From NCBI RefSeq assembly GCF_017591425.1, contig NW_024464918.1, forward strand, positions 12,088,001-12,152,000: DNA of 64,000 bases, in the 5' to 3' direction. Below the pieces are notes generated by a model. It did not search any database. It worked only from the letters and a program-made list of their open reading frames with translations, and was not told where the DNA came from. Made by a program: the position numbers and the translations under genes. The stretch comes from Ochotona curzoniae. Taxonomy: Eukaryota; Chordata; Mammalia; Lagomorpha; Ochotonidae. Of this stretch, positions 33,051 through 44,588 are shown one piece after another; within the stretch, counting starts at the first letter, position 1, and each line of letters starts with the position of its first letter.

Positions 33051-33220
33051 GCCTGTTTTAAAATTCAGGCTCTATAATTGACTCTTTATGTCAAGGTCTC
33101 TCTTGGGCAAGTTTTTGACTTGGAAAATTTCAGTCTTCCTTTCTCTAAGGTAGAGTTTACATCCTAGTGTTGCTTTATGAATAAATGAAATGATCTAAGA
33201 AAAGTCATTTGACAGTCATA
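33050..33220 (+). mobile_element. MIR SINE remnant
   Basis: 'aaattcaggctctataattg', 'ctcttgggcaagtttttgac', 'tttcagtcttcctttctcta' and 'aaatgaaatgatctaagaaa' follow the MIR core to 3' order. Confidence 0.7.
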
Positions 33221-35148
33221 TAACCCACATACACATGAAAAACATGTGTAACATGTCTGGGACCTTCCTGTCCTTCAACAAGGAATGGCATCACATAAGC
33301 TTTTCTCTAAGTCAGACGATGCCATGTGTGTTAAGATGATAGACATTTTAGGCATTCTTAGTAAAGTAGTTTTATCAGGATATGTTGTCGGGTAGGATAT
33401 TCCTTAAATCAGAGCTATCTATGAAAAGAAGCATCCTTGAGATTTTTTGAAATGCAACCAGTTTTGCATGTGTCTAGCAACCTTATGCCAAAGAATTATC
33501 ATTATTATGCTTTATTAAGAAAAGTCTGGATTTGATAGTTCATGTGAGCCGTTTCCACAGATATTTACCAAATCTGAAGTTTGTAGGGCTTTTGTGGGAT
33601 CATGTTATCTAATGATGGATAAGAAGAAGTACCACCCAGATTCCCCTTCAAGAAAGAATTGGCTGTCCCACTGGCAGCAACCTGGGCCAGCCAGAAGCTT
33701 CTTCAGGCTTTGCTGCTCGAGGGCTGTGAGCCTTCAGGGGATCCTCAGGAACTGTGAAGGTTGCAGGGAGGGCAGGGGACATGCAGACTAGTTTACTCGG
33801 GCCGTACTGTGGAACAGCTCCATGGGATCTGTTCAGACTTTGTCAGGCTTATAGCCCAGGTAATATCTGTTTTTGTCCAGCCCTTCCTCTTGCACTTTTC
33901 CTCCATGTTTTTTTTTTTAATCTTAATATCCTGCCATTGATATTTGTTCTCAGTGTCTGCTTGCAGAAAATCCAGTGTCAAAGGACAAAATGGCAGTTTA
34001 GCTTAAAGACTACATATCAGCTTGACTTTTCTTTATAGTACTGAGCAGAATCTAATTCCTTCAAATATTTTTGATGGGCTGAACAGAAAACTGATTTCAT
34101 AGGCAGAGAAGGACTGGGAAAAAAAATTACAAACAGAGAAAGCAAAGCATTTTGGCCAGTTTGGGAATGCTTTTATATCAGACAGGGACAAGGAACAATT
34201 GCAAAAAAGTCTATTAGTTAATGCACGTTTCTTGAATTTATTTTTTTTTAAGGCAGAGGGAACATCATTGTCATTGCAATAGAAACTGGCTGTTAAGGAA
34301 AGTTGGCAGTTGTTTTCATCATTTCTTGGAAACTTAGATAAGTACTTGGTTTGGGTTTGGCAACATAGAGTTTGAACATGGCACTTCCATTTTGTTTTCT
34401 AGGCTGGTAACAATAAGCACAGAGCTCATTGTGATGAATTAGATGCAGAGATGTTCTGTGGCCCTAAAGATATTCTGAAAGGTTTAGATAGGAAAGTTTG
34501 ATAAAGACAACATCTGATCTAGGTTATCCTGCTGCAGAACTGCCTCTCCAGCAACTTCCTTCCTGGTTGTGGTAGATGACAGACAGTAAACCAAACCATC
34601 TCCCAGGTCTCTTCAACAGAGTGACAGGAAGTAAGACCCATCTTCCATGCTACCTTCATCTTTTGTTGCTCTCTGGAAGTTTACCATGTGCCAGGAAGGA
34701 TACCAAGTACCTCTCTTTATCACACATGAAGATTCCATGGGATCTAGACACATAAAAGAAAATAAGCAACCCATTAAATACATCATTAGCATTGGTGATG
34801 GATCCCGTAACACCAATAAATATGTCAATATGGGGAACTGCTTCCCCCATACAAAGCAGTGGGAAGAGGCTTTCATTCAGAGCACAAAATAAGTGGGAAA
34901 AAAAGACCAGGTGGAAAGCCAGAAGGTGGACTGTGATCTTCAGACAGTGAGAAGAGGCTACTAGAGGAGTGAAGACAGAGCTAGCACGGTTCCATTGCAA
35001 AAGCACACAGAGGCCAGAAGGCTGGAGCAGAGGGAAGGAGGCGCATTGTTTTTGAAAAGAATTATTTCCTTTTCAAGTATTGGTGTTAAATAACCAGGAA
35101 GACATAGAGTGCACTGATGTGAAATTGAAGTATAAACTTTGAAAAACA
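33220..35148. other. Unassigned non-coding sequence
   Basis: About 1.9 kb of unique DNA. Frames at 33,594-34,038 and 34,613-35,006 have no recognisable domain. No promoter or RNA gene was found. Confidence 0.4.
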
Positions 35149-35239
35149 GGAGCCAGCTTATAGTGTGACAGGATAACCATCTGCCTGTGGCTGCAGCATC
35201 CTATGTGGACATTGGTTCAAGTCCTAGATGCTCCATTTC
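35149..35239 (+). mobile_element. CSINE 5'-end fragment, older
   Basis: 'agccagcttatagtgtgaca', 'cagcatcctatgtggacatt' and 'ggttcaagtcctagatgctc' match the SINE head. It stops at 'ccatttc', 22 bp before an opposite-strand SINE. Confidence 0.65.
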
Positions 35240-35260
35240 TTTTATTTTGTGTGTGTTTGT

Positions 35261-35556
35261 TTTTAAGATTTATTTATTTTTATTGGAAAGGCAGATTTAC
35301 AGAGAAGGAGAGACATAAAGACCTTCCATCTACTGATTCCCTCCCCAAGTGGTCACAACGGCTGAAGCTGAGTCAATCCAGGTATTCCATGTGGGTGCAG
35401 GGTCCCAAGGCTTTGGACCATCCTCAACTGCTTTCCCAGGGCTCAAGCAGGGATCTGGATGGGAAGTGGAGGAGCCTGGACATGAACTGGCACCCATATG
35501 GGATCCTGACAGTTGCAAGGTGAGGATTTAGCCACTAAGCTATCATGTTAGGCCCT
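35261..35556 (-). mobile_element. CSINE, near full-length younger copy
   Basis: Reverse copy: 'ttttaagatttatttatttt' tail, 'ggcagatttacagagaagg', 'gcacccatatgggatcctg' and a 5' end at 'tatcatgttaggccc'. There is a small deletion in the middle. Confidence 0.92.
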
Positions 35557-35999
35557 ACAGAATTCCTTTTAAGGAGCAAGCTATGTTTCTTGAAAGCTTT
35601 GCGAGGCTCTCAGGGAGTTACTGAGTCCTTTGGGGAATGATGTCAGCTTCTGCAGAGCCCCACAAAGAAGGGCAGAACTACTTCCTCATTACAGAACGGA
35701 AAGTTTGTTCCTAGGAGGAAGGAAAGAAAACAGATAAGGAGGTGAGGAAGTAGAACAGAGTGGCAGAGGAGTCAAAGATAGCAGGTGATCTCCTCCGGGT
35801 ACCCTTCCTGTCTTTGGCAGTATGATGTCAGAACGCATGAGGAGCAGGAGCCAACAGGATGAAAGGCAGCAGGAGGTGAAGACAGAGACATCAGCCCAGA
35901 GTGAGCCCTCAAGAGCTACTGAAGTTCTCAGTACTTTAGATATCAGCTGCCCAGCTGTGGGACACTCCCCTGAAACCAACATTGCTTTGCTCTGGATTG
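35557..35999. other. Unassigned non-coding sequence
   Basis: Purine-rich. Overlapping frames on both strands (35,689-36,196) have no domain. Confidence 0.4.
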
Positions 36000-36190
36000 A
36001 CAGCTGGTTTCTGGCTCCCCTACCCAAACCCCGTCCCTGTCTTCTCAGGCATTTGGGGAGTGAGTCATTGCTTGGGAGCTCGCTCACTCACTCTCCCTCG
36101 CTCCCTCTCCCTTTCTCATCCCGTCTCCCTCCTCCTCCCCAGTCTGACTCCCCCACTCCCTCCGTTTCTCTTCCCCTCTTCTTCCCTCTA
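36000..36190 (+). mobile_element. CSINE 3'-half with polypyrimidine tail
   Basis: 'gctggtttctggctccccta' and 'gcatttggggagtgagtcat', followed by about 120 bp of almost pure C and T. Confidence 0.6.
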
Positions 36191-36342
36191 AAGTGAAAAG
36201 GGAAGAAAAACCAAGGTCTACTACTGTCAGCCAGGTTTTAAGGGAAAGTCAACAAAGAGCATACTGTAGAATTTGCTTAAATAAACAGACATTTTGGAAG
36301 TGAACACATTTTAAAACCCTCTTATTTACTTCAGACATGTTT

Positions 36343-36472
36343 TGAAAGATCTGTTTAATGAAAAGCCAAGTTGAGGGAGAGGGATGAGGGTTGAGGGGCA
36401 GGCGTTGGAGATCCATTTGCTGGTTCACAACCCAGTGGCCACAATGGCTGGAACCAGGCCAGGCCAAAGGGC
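36343..36472 (-). mobile_element. CSINE 3'-half fragment, older
   Basis: 'gaaagatctgtttaatgaaa' tail, 'gatccatttgctggttcaca' and 'ggccacaatggctggaacca'. The head half is missing, which is ordinary 5' truncation. Confidence 0.65.
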
Positions 36473-36839
36473 TATCTGATTGACGTTATTATTAGTTTCT
36501 TTGTTAAAATCTCAGATTATAGAAGGTTGAATTCAGCCCTAGGATTCTCCAAATCATGTATTTTCAGCACACACACACAGAAACAGCTTCTACGTCTCTT
36601 TTGAGATCCTCAGACTTCAAGGCAAGAGAGATTTTGCTAGGGAGTGGCCAGCAATTAACTCAGTTAATTCCCTGACTTAAATTGGGGTAAGAATGGGGAA
36701 ATGCTTCTTGGTACAAAAAGAAACATTTTAGAGTGAGGGACTTCCAAGATCACCTTTTCAGACTTGATTCTTAGTAGAGTATCTTGCTAATACTGGGAAA
36801 GGGTGAACTCTGATCTGCAAGCTGTACTGAGCTCACACC
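36473..36839. other. Unassigned non-coding sequence
   Basis: A short (CA)n run near 36,570 only. Confidence 0.4.
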
Positions 36840-37005
36840 CTCTTTCTCCATGAGCTATTGTGTGACCTTTTTCAGGCTTCTTGACCTCTCTGATCTTTAG
36901 CTCGATCACTGTAACTGACATACCTGCCTCTCAGCTTATTTTCAGAATTAATTCTCTGCAACTCTTCAGTGCAGTGACTGGCACTGCGTGAATGTGTAGC
37001 ACATC
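36840..37005 (+). mobile_element. MIR SINE remnant
   Basis: 'gagctattgtgtgacctttt', 'cttgacctctctgatcttta' and 'cagtgcagtgactggcactg' follow the MIR consensus in order. Confidence 0.75.
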
Positions 37006-37312
37006 TTATATCTTTATGATATTGCCATGTCAACATCGAACTCTGAATCACTGTTACCTGCAACTGTCATGCCCTTTAACATCTATATGTTAATACTGTA
37101 ATGTCTGAATCAACTAATTTAGACAAATTTCAAAGCAGATAAGTTGATACTCAGTTATGCAATTGACATTTTGAACAAAAACCCTCATTTTTATTGGCTC
37201 TTCTTTGTTGTCATTCTGGCATCATTCTCAGCAGGTATATTGCAAAGATCCTCTGCTGAGGGAAAAGAAATAATGGTATCCTATTCAGAATGACTTAGAT
37301 GTCATTTACTCA
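37006..37312. other. Unassigned AT-rich sequence
   Basis: No repeat or gene recognised. Confidence 0.4.
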
Positions 37313-37630
37313 TTTTTAAAGGCATTTAATGTGTTTATTTGGAAGTCTGAGGAACAGAAAGGAAGGTGCAGACAGAGAAGAGAGATCTTTGATCTACTGA
37401 TTCACTCACCAGATGGTCATGATAGCCAAGACTTGGCCAGGCCAAGACAAAGAGACAGAAACACTATTCAGTTCTCCTACACATATTCCAGGGGCCCACA
37501 TGATTGGGCCATTTTCTGCTGCCTTCCCAGATGCATTAGCAGGGAGCTGATTTGGAAGTAGAAAACCCAGGATTCAAGTTAGCCCTTGGATAGATGGTTA
37601 TCAGCATCTCTGGCAGCAGGGCCAGCCCCT
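37313..37630 (-). mobile_element. CSINE, older subfamily
   Basis: Reverse copy: 'catttaatgtgtttatttgg' tail, 'gagatctttgatctactgat', 'cattagcagggagctgattt' and a 5' end at 'ggcagcagggccagccc'. Confidence 0.8.
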
Positions 37631-38065
37631 AACAAAGGTGTTGGTTAGTGTAGACTAATGATATGGTTGTTCACGCAATCTCTGGATATTGAAGCAGATT
37701 GACCCGTTATATCTAGTTCTTATAGATGGATGTAAAATCAAGAAAGTCATTTAACCTCTTGGAGGAAACCTATGGGAATTGTTTCCCTAATCACCTCACT
37801 CATTAGTAACACAACATTAAGCAACCTCGTCTAGATTCATTTTTGTTTTAAGATATGCATAATTGATGTAACATTTGGAAAAGTTACAGAGAATGTTCTA
37901 GGTCTGGATCTGCAATTATAATGTACTGAACAGAAGACTAGGATCAAAGCCAGAGTTTAATTCTGCCCATATGCTTTTATTGTAACTAAATTTTCATTTT
38001 ATTCTTGACTGAATTTTGCTTGTTTGAGGTATATAAAATAAAATGGCTTCATTAGAGCTGCATTC
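37631..38065. other. Unassigned non-coding sequence
   Basis: No repeat or gene recognised. Confidence 0.4.
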
Positions 38066-38378
38066 CTGGGACCACCACTGTAGCTGTGGTGACAGAAAGT
38101 GAAGGCAGTCACCTACAACGTTGGTATCCCAATCATGTGCAAGTTCAAGTCCCACCTACTCCATTTCCAATTTAGCTCCCTGCTGTTGCTCCTAGGAAAG
38201 CAGTGAAAGATGCTCCAAGTGCTTGAGTCCTTGCTCCCGTGTGGGAGACCCAGAACAAGCTCGTGGCTCCAGTCTGCCCCAACTTTGACCTTTTAGGGGA
38301 CAAACCAGCACATGAACGATTCCATATCTCTCTCTCTCTCTGTAATTCTGCATTTCAAATGAAGAAACTAAATATTTA
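38066..38378 (+). mobile_element. CSINE, diverged copy
   Basis: 'gtgcaagttcaagtcccacc', 'tagctccctgctgttgctcc' and 'cgtgtgggagacccagaac', with a CT tail and 'tctgcatttcaaatgaagaa'. The head is very diverged. Confidence 0.75.
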
Positions 38379-38525
38379 AGCAAAAATAACCATCAAACTG
38401 TTTCATGGGTTTGCAAAAAGCAGTGGGTTATGTACAGAGGTTTCCTTACTGTAAGAATTTCCAGGAAGTGCAAATGCAAACGTGCACTGGCATTATTTGA
38501 TGAAGGGGGCTTCTTTACAAGCTTT

Positions 38526-38856
38526 GTTTTTAAAGCTATTTATTTGAAAGGCAGACAAACACAGAGAGAGACAAGGACATGGAATGAAAGAGAGAACTTG
38601 CACCCACTGATTTACTCCTCAGATACCCATACACGGCAGATGTAGGGCAAACCAAATCCCAGAGCAGGGACTCCATCCTTCTGGTCTCCCACGTGGGTAG
38701 CAGGGCCTAGGAACTTGGTCTGTCTTCTTCCATTCAAGCTGCATGAGCAGGAAGTTGGACCAGAAGCCAAGATGTTAGGACTTGAAGCAGCACTCTGACA
38801 CAGGATGCTGGGATCCCAAGACAGATCATAACCCGCCGTACCACAATCCCACCCAC
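38526..38856 (-). mobile_element. CSINE, older subfamily
   Basis: Reverse copy: 'tttaaagctatttatttgaa' tail, 'cacccactgatttactcctc', 'ggtctcccacgtgggtagc' and a 5' end at 'ccgccgtaccacaatccc'. Confidence 0.8.
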
Positions 38857-38915
38857 TTTTTCCAGCCTTTATACAACATCCTTAATCAACACAATGTATC
38901 TTACTTCATAGAACA

Positions 38916-38937
38916 CCCCCGCCCCCGCCCCCGCCCC
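38916..38937. repeat. (CCCCCG)n, G-quadruplex-capable on minus strand
   Basis: Four C blocks of 5, 5, 5 and 4, each separated by one G. On the minus strand these are four G-tracts with single-base loops. It contains CpG sites in an otherwise CpG-poor region. Confidence 0.9.
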
Positions 38938-39739
38938 AAAAAGCATGGAAACAGGCCACAGGCATCACCTGTCATGACCTCAACAGCCCAGGGTTCAGGG
39001 AATTTCAAGTGCGGACTGGCATGGCCACAAAGCAGCAGAACTCAAACCACAGGTTCAGGCCAACTGCATCCAGGACCCTGCAGAACAACGGAGTTCCCAA
39101 AGAGCTGGCTCAGCTGCCTTCCCTTGAACCCAAATGCTCAGACTCAAGGGAGCGTGGGCTCTTAGCATGTCACTTCTCCTTTTCAATCAGCCTGTGTACT
39201 GATTTCTTATAGAAAGTTGGGGAAAAATCTACAATGCTGAGAAATGCTATCGATCTTTGGTAAAATTTTTTATAATTTGAGTAAAAGCAGTTAGGGGAAA
39301 ATAAAAACTCGAGACAGATTTCTTTGACAGAACTAGACAAAGCAGTTGGGTGTTCTTCCCCCAATACTGATAATTATCTGTGAAGACCTCTCCTGCTCCC
39401 TCAGATGAGTTTCTCTAGGTTTCAAAGAAACTCATTCCAGAACAACTTGAAAGGTTAGAAGAGAGGTTGTCAGCTGTTGAGGTTGATGGGCTTGAAATAA
39501 AACATTTTATAGTTTCCTGCGAGAGAAAAATCTGTCTAACAGGTCTTCTTCAACAACAGAAATATTAATAGTTTAAAGTCTCAACAGTGTTCTGTATAAG
39601 TATCTTGTAAATAAACAATACTTGTATATTTGATGAAGACGGTATTAGAACACTTACAATTTAAATGCCATGACAAGTGGAATAAAATTATAAATACTGA
39701 AAGCAAAAACCCTTTGGAAGCCATTTAGCTTTCTTTCTC
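38938..39739. other. Unassigned non-coding sequence
   Basis: No repeat or gene recognised. The plus frames at 38,782-39,212 start inside a SINE and cross the C-rich tract. Confidence 0.4.
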
Positions 39740-39865
39740 TTCTCGTTTTGAAAATGAAGGACTCATCCTAGAAAGAGAAAGTAACTTGCGCTAGGTCATA
39801 TTGTAAATTAGTATCAGGCCCCGGCTTAGAAATACTGTCTCAAATCTCTGTTCTCATCTTAGAAC
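39740..39865 (-). mobile_element. MIR SINE remnant
   Basis: 'ttgaaaatgaaggactcatc', 'gaaagtaacttgcgctaggt', 'catattgtaaattagtatca' and 'ggccccggctta' are reversed MIR sequence in order. Confidence 0.7.
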
Positions 39866-40755
39866 AAGTTGAATTTGGCAGGCATAACCCTGGATATTTA
39901 ATCTTTTAAAATGTGCAAAGCACTTGTTTTAGAAATTTCTCTATTCAGACACAGAAATGTGGACATACACATTTTCAAGGAATTTAATGCTGTCTCTTTA
40001 AGAATAATAGCATGGGAAAATTCTTCTAATAACCACAATAGCAATACTGCTTTAATAAAATGCCACCTAGTGGAAGTTTGGGGGTGGAAAAAAAAACACA
40101 CGCTTCTTCCGTGTGACCCTCTCACAGAGACACACTGTCCCTAGGCTTTCATTTCACTCAGTATCATTATCTCCCTGAGTGCTACATGATTAAAAATAAC
40201 GCTGAAAATTGCCCTAATTCCACAACACAGCAGGGAAGGGAGACTGTGTAAAAGTAAGATGGTTCACGAGAAAGCATAAGAGGCCACACTGTAAAGCATG
40301 GGGCTGAGGCTGCTTCCATCTCTATTTTACTGTAGCAGAAAGCAGGGGAAGAAATAAGAGCAGGATTTTGTTGTGCTACCACTTCTCTTGGTTGGGGCAT
40401 CCGAGTAGGCCTGGGCGTGTAAAGATTGTCAAGAACAAACCTGTTACTGTGAACCGTCTAGCAGAGAAATCTCCTGGAATCAGAGCGTGTCAGGATCAGC
40501 AGGCACCTGGGCAGGGCCTCTCAGTGCTGAAGTCCTTACTCACCCCAAGTCAAGAGCCCCTCTGGACGGCCACATGCACGGTGCTTGTACAAAAATGAAT
40601 GGGCTGGTGTGCAAAGCTCCCTGGAGAAAACCAAGATGGATGGATGCCACCCAGGGCCATGTCAGGCTCCAAGGCAGAACTGTGATTCGGAAGTGTACAA
40701 CACAATGAAATGCTAGCCTTCAGGGGCTGCAAATGTCTCAGTCTAGACTCTTTTT
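39866..40755. other. Unassigned non-coding sequence
   Basis: No repeat or gene recognised. Several overlapping short frames on both strands. Confidence 0.4.
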
Positions 40756-40760
40756 TTCCT

Positions 40761-41073
40761 TTTTTTTTTTTTTTTAGGATGTGTGTGTTTATTGGAAAAT
40801 CAGAGCCAGAGCAAGATACAGGGAGGTGGACAGAGAAAGATCCTCCATGCACTGGCCACTCCCCAGATGGCTGCAATAGCCAGAGCTGAGCCAAACCGGG
40901 GGTTCATCAGGGTCTCCCCCTCAAGTAACAGGCACCCTAACACCTGGGCTGTCCTCTGCTGCTTTTTCCAGGGCTTTAGCTAGGGAGCTAAAGTGATCAG
41001 AAGTGGAGCAGCCAGGACAGGAACCAGTGTCCACTGGAATGCTAGAGTTGCTGTGCCTCAATGCCAGCCCCAA
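40761..41073 (-). mobile_element. CSINE, full-length older copy
   Basis: Long oligo-T tail (reversed poly(A)), then 'ctccatgcactggccactcc', 'ggaaccagtgtccactgg' and a 5' end at 'ctgtgcctcaatgccagcc'. Confidence 0.85.
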
Positions 41074-41756
41074 GTCTTAACTACATTACACCAGATTTTA
41101 GTTTGAAGAGACATAGCACTAACCAAGTGTTACTATGTAGAAGGAACTGGCAGGAACTGCGTCCAAGGATGGAAGGCTCTAGAATCTTTGTCTTAGGATG
41201 GTTCGCCTAGGAAACAGATCCTGGCAGGGGGATTTGAATGCTGGAGGTTGACTGAGAAGCAAGCCTAAGACCAGTCCCTGTGGAGGAAGCAAGCCTGCGT
41301 GTTCACCTCCTCTGACTTCCACTTCAAGACTGTGCAGTCTGCTTTGAATATGCAGCTAACTCAGGAAACAGTCTTGGAGTAGGGCATGAGGGAGGCAAAA
41401 TAGAATTATCCTCAGCTCTCATAAATACATAATTGCAGCACTCTGCTGAAGCAAAGGATGGATTAGAGAGAACAACGAGCAAGTCAGCCAGAGAAGGAAC
41501 TCAGGAAAGCAACTCTCCGTCAGAGGCTCAGAACTGTTTTCAGTGGCAACTTATCAAAAAGCCACGAGGCTTAGAGTGGAAACCAGACAGAGCCATCTTC
41601 AGGTTTGTCTCGGGTGGCAAACCCACCAGGAGGAATCATCAGGTCTGTTCCCAGACCCCTTGGGCCATATTACTGCTGGCTCTGAGCTGATAAGCAGGTG
41701 AGAATTTGTCTGTGCCTGTGCCTGAGAAAGGAAGAGTTCAAAGATATTTATTCCAT
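41074..41756. other. Unassigned non-coding sequence
   Basis: No repeat or gene recognised. The plus frame 41,433-41,690 has no domain. Confidence 0.4.
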
Positions 41757-41983
41757 GCCCAGCACCATACCCTAGTGGATAAATCCTCCCCTTGCTTCTG
41801 TCAGAATCCCATATGGGCACTGGTTCTAATCCCAGCAGCCCTGCTTCCCATCCAGCTCCCTGCTTGTGGCCTGGGAAAGCAGTCAAGGGCGGCCCAATGC
41901 CTTGGAACCCTGCACCTGTGTGGGAGACCCGGAGGAGGTTCCTGGCTCCTAGCTTCAGATCGGCTCAGCTCTAGCTGTTGCAG
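41757..41983 (+). mobile_element. CSINE, younger subfamily, 3' part missing
   Basis: 'cagcaccataccctagtgg', 'cccatatgggcactggttct', 'gtcaagggcggcccaatgcc' and 'tgtgtgggagacccggag', ending at 'ctctagctgttgcag', where a second SINE begins without a tail between them. Confidence 0.9.
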
Positions 41984-42162
41984 GTGATGATTCATGAACT
42001 TGAGTCCCTGCCATCCACGTGGGAAACCTGAGTGGAGTCCTGGGCTCCTGGCCTCAGCCTGCCCCAGCTCAGGCCATGACAGGTATATGGGAAGCCAATC
42101 AGGAGATGGAAGACCCGTGTCTCTGCTTTTCAAATTAAAAAAAAAACTAATAAAAATATATA
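41984..42162 (+). mobile_element. CSINE 3' half, older subfamily, fused to upstream SINE
   Basis: 'tgagtccctgccatccacg', 'gtgggaaacctgagtggagt' and 'caggagatggaagacc', with tail 'caaattaaaaaaaaaac'. It repeats part of the SINE already present in the left copy but with older-subfamily spelling. Confidence 0.8.
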
Positions 42163-42409
42163 TAAAACCTCTCTGGACCTAGGAAAGGAATGCCTTACAA
42201 TACTTACATGGGCTTTGCTTCCATGTCTTCCCCTCCAGCCCTGGATTACTACAGAGAAGGGGTAGGGATAGAAAGTCTATCCTGCTAAGAAGAATTTTAT
42301 GTGAAATAGAAAGTAAAAACTGGCAGTAATGACCACTATCACACAATATAGAACTTAGTGTCCTGCAGGCACTGCTGTTGGAGGTTTTCCTTCTAACTTG
42401 CCCTATGAA

Positions 42410-42535
42410 ATACAGATGACTACTCATGTTCTACAGTCAGCAAGCTGGAAACTTGTAGAACTAGAAATAACTTGCCTGAAGCAACACCAAAGTTAGGTGA
42501 CAGAACTTAAAATGTAATACAGATGCCCTGTGACT
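42410..42535 (-). mobile_element. MIR SINE remnant
   Basis: 'gaaacttgtagaactagaaa', 'taacttgcctgaagcaacac' and 'caaagttaggtgacagaact' resemble reversed MIR. Moderately diverged. Confidence 0.55.
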
Positions 42536-43537
42536 TATGGTGGCACTGTGTCCCCATACAGCCCACCATAAATCCAAAATAAAAGTGAAGAGGTGTTGGA
42601 TGCACGTCACCTAAACACTTCTTAGCTAAGGCATAGCATGTTGTAGAACTGCCTGGTAGCCATGCTCCTTGTTGCTACCCAGCATCACATGACAATACCT
42701 CCTGCCCCCCAAAAATGTCTAAATAAAAAGTTAGGAAGATAGTTTCTCAGGATATATATCACTTTTCCATCATTGTAAACTCAGAAACATAATTGTTTAA
42801 TCATGAAATTGGAGAGTCTGTACTTTTCCCTTTGGAGCCCCAAAAGATCCATCCTCCAATTATTTCATACTGATTAATCCTCTAAAGAAAACCTGAGCAC
42901 AAAGCATTGGGGTCCTCAAAGACATTAAGTTGTGGCTGTATGAGCATTCCAGGAGGCAGATACTTGAGCTGAGACTGTGAGATAGCAAACTACAAAGTCC
43001 TTGGGAGGAAGGCTCCAAAGAAGGAGAAAAGATAAAAACAGGAAATGTTAGAGAGAAAAAGACGGAAAGAAAGATGGAGAACTCCATGTGTCGTTAAAGG
43101 AAATCAAACTAGCAGACCAACTGTGGCTATGTCTCATCAGGTCACAGGAAGACTTTACCTGAAAAGAATCTGCTGAGAATTTCTAATACTTTCCTTTCTG
43201 TGTTTGATCAAGTTTATTGTTCTCCATGTTCTTATAGATGTTTTTCATGTTCAACTGTTTTTATTCCTATGTTGATAGCAACCTTTTTGTATCCTCAGGG
43301 TCCCCTGATTATACAATGCAGCATTGTATAGGGAGACATTAGAATGAGAAGCTCACCCAGGCTAGTCTCCTAGGTTCATAAACAAGCTGAGGGAGGCCTA
43401 GAGAGGGAGAGGACGTCATCTCGCAGGTCTCACAGTCCCATAGCCTCCCCTTTGCTAACCCATGCTTGGCCCATCAACAGCTTTCCTGTTCAACTTATTC
43501 CAGGAGATCTGGATCCGTCAGATCATGTCATATACAT

Positions 43538-43542
<5 letters not shown>
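42536..43542. other. Unassigned non-coding sequence
   Basis: No repeat or gene recognised. Confidence 0.4.

Positions 43543-43576
<34 letters not shown>
43543..43576. repeat. (CA)n microsatellite
   Basis: About 17 perfect CA units. The Thr/His-rich frames across it are artefacts. Confidence 0.95.
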
Positions 43577-43579
<3 letters not shown>

Positions 43580-44240
43580 GCAGCATCATTTCCCTCTCTC
43601 AAGAGGCAAGACGCAAAGCCACAGAAAGGTAAGGGCTGCCCTGGTCGTGCATCGAGCTCTGACCAGCACTCACACACTCCTCAGGAGGCATCGGCTTTTG
43701 TCACCCTGCAAGTGATTTTGGCATAGAATTCCAAATGAGAAAAGAAGAACAATCAATAGCCTATTGCCGTGCTCATTTCTAAGCTCAAACTGCTTGACTT
43801 TCATCCAAGAAATCATCTGTGATACAATATCAGGAGTCCCTCCATTCTCTCCCAGGAAGATCTTCCTAATTGATGATGGATTAGAGAGAGAGAAACTGAC
43901 AAGAATTGGTGCAGACCTTGGAAAAGAATCCATACTTTGGTTCCCAGCAAATTACCTTTGAGGGTCTACTTAAATTTAACTAGCACATTCCTAGCTTTTT
44001 TGGCAGGCAGTTTTCCCCATTTCTTATCAATTGTTCCAAAATTGTATTTTGTTAATATAACCTTCAATGACTGTTTGATGTCAGAAGACTCTGTATTTAA
44101 GCATGAGTCATTATCTAAATATACTGGGGGAAAAAAATCCATTCTCCGCCAAATAGCAAAAAAAGGGACCCAAAGAAAGGGAACCCAGAAATACACGATC
44201 AAATCCTCTTTCTCCTGCCATTCTTTTCTCTACATCAGTA
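43577..44240. other. Unassigned non-coding sequence
   Basis: No repeat or gene recognised. The 119-codon plus frame at 43,937-44,296 runs into a SINE and has no domain. Confidence 0.4.
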
Positions 44241-44251
44241 GCTGTTCCACA

Positions 44252-44577
44252 GGGCCAGAGCAGTGGCCTTGCAGCTTAAGCCTCTGTCTGAGATAACATC
44301 ATCCCATATGGGTCCCAGTTCTAGTCCTGGCTGTTCTTTGGAAGCCAGTCCCCTGATAATGACCTGGGAAAGTAGCCAAGGATGGATCTTTGGATCCCTG
44401 TATCTGCTTGTGCAATCCAGAAGAAGCTCCTGGGTCCTGCCTTTAGATCAGCTCAGCTCTGGCCGTTGTGACCATTTGGCAAGTAAATCAGCAGATGAAA
44501 GATCCTAATCTCTCTCTCTTTCTCACTCACTCTATCTTCATCTCCAACCCCTCTGCTTCATTTCCCTCTATGTAAAA
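44252..44577 (+). mobile_element. CSINE with perfect target duplication
   Basis: 'gggccagagcagtggccttg' head, 'catcccatatgggtcccagt' and 'gatcagctcagctctggccg', with a CT-rich tail. An exact 11-bp duplication 'gctgttccaca' flanks it (44,241-44,251 and 44,578-44,588), which fixes both ends. Confidence 0.93.
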
Positions 44578-44588
44578 GCTGTTCCACA

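Noticed and set aside
38782..39212. Frames of 127 and 67 codons near the C5G repeat, considered as an exon beside a GC-rich promoter
   Set aside because: The longer starts inside a reversed SINE and reads through the C-rich tract. No CpG island surrounds the 22-bp repeat.
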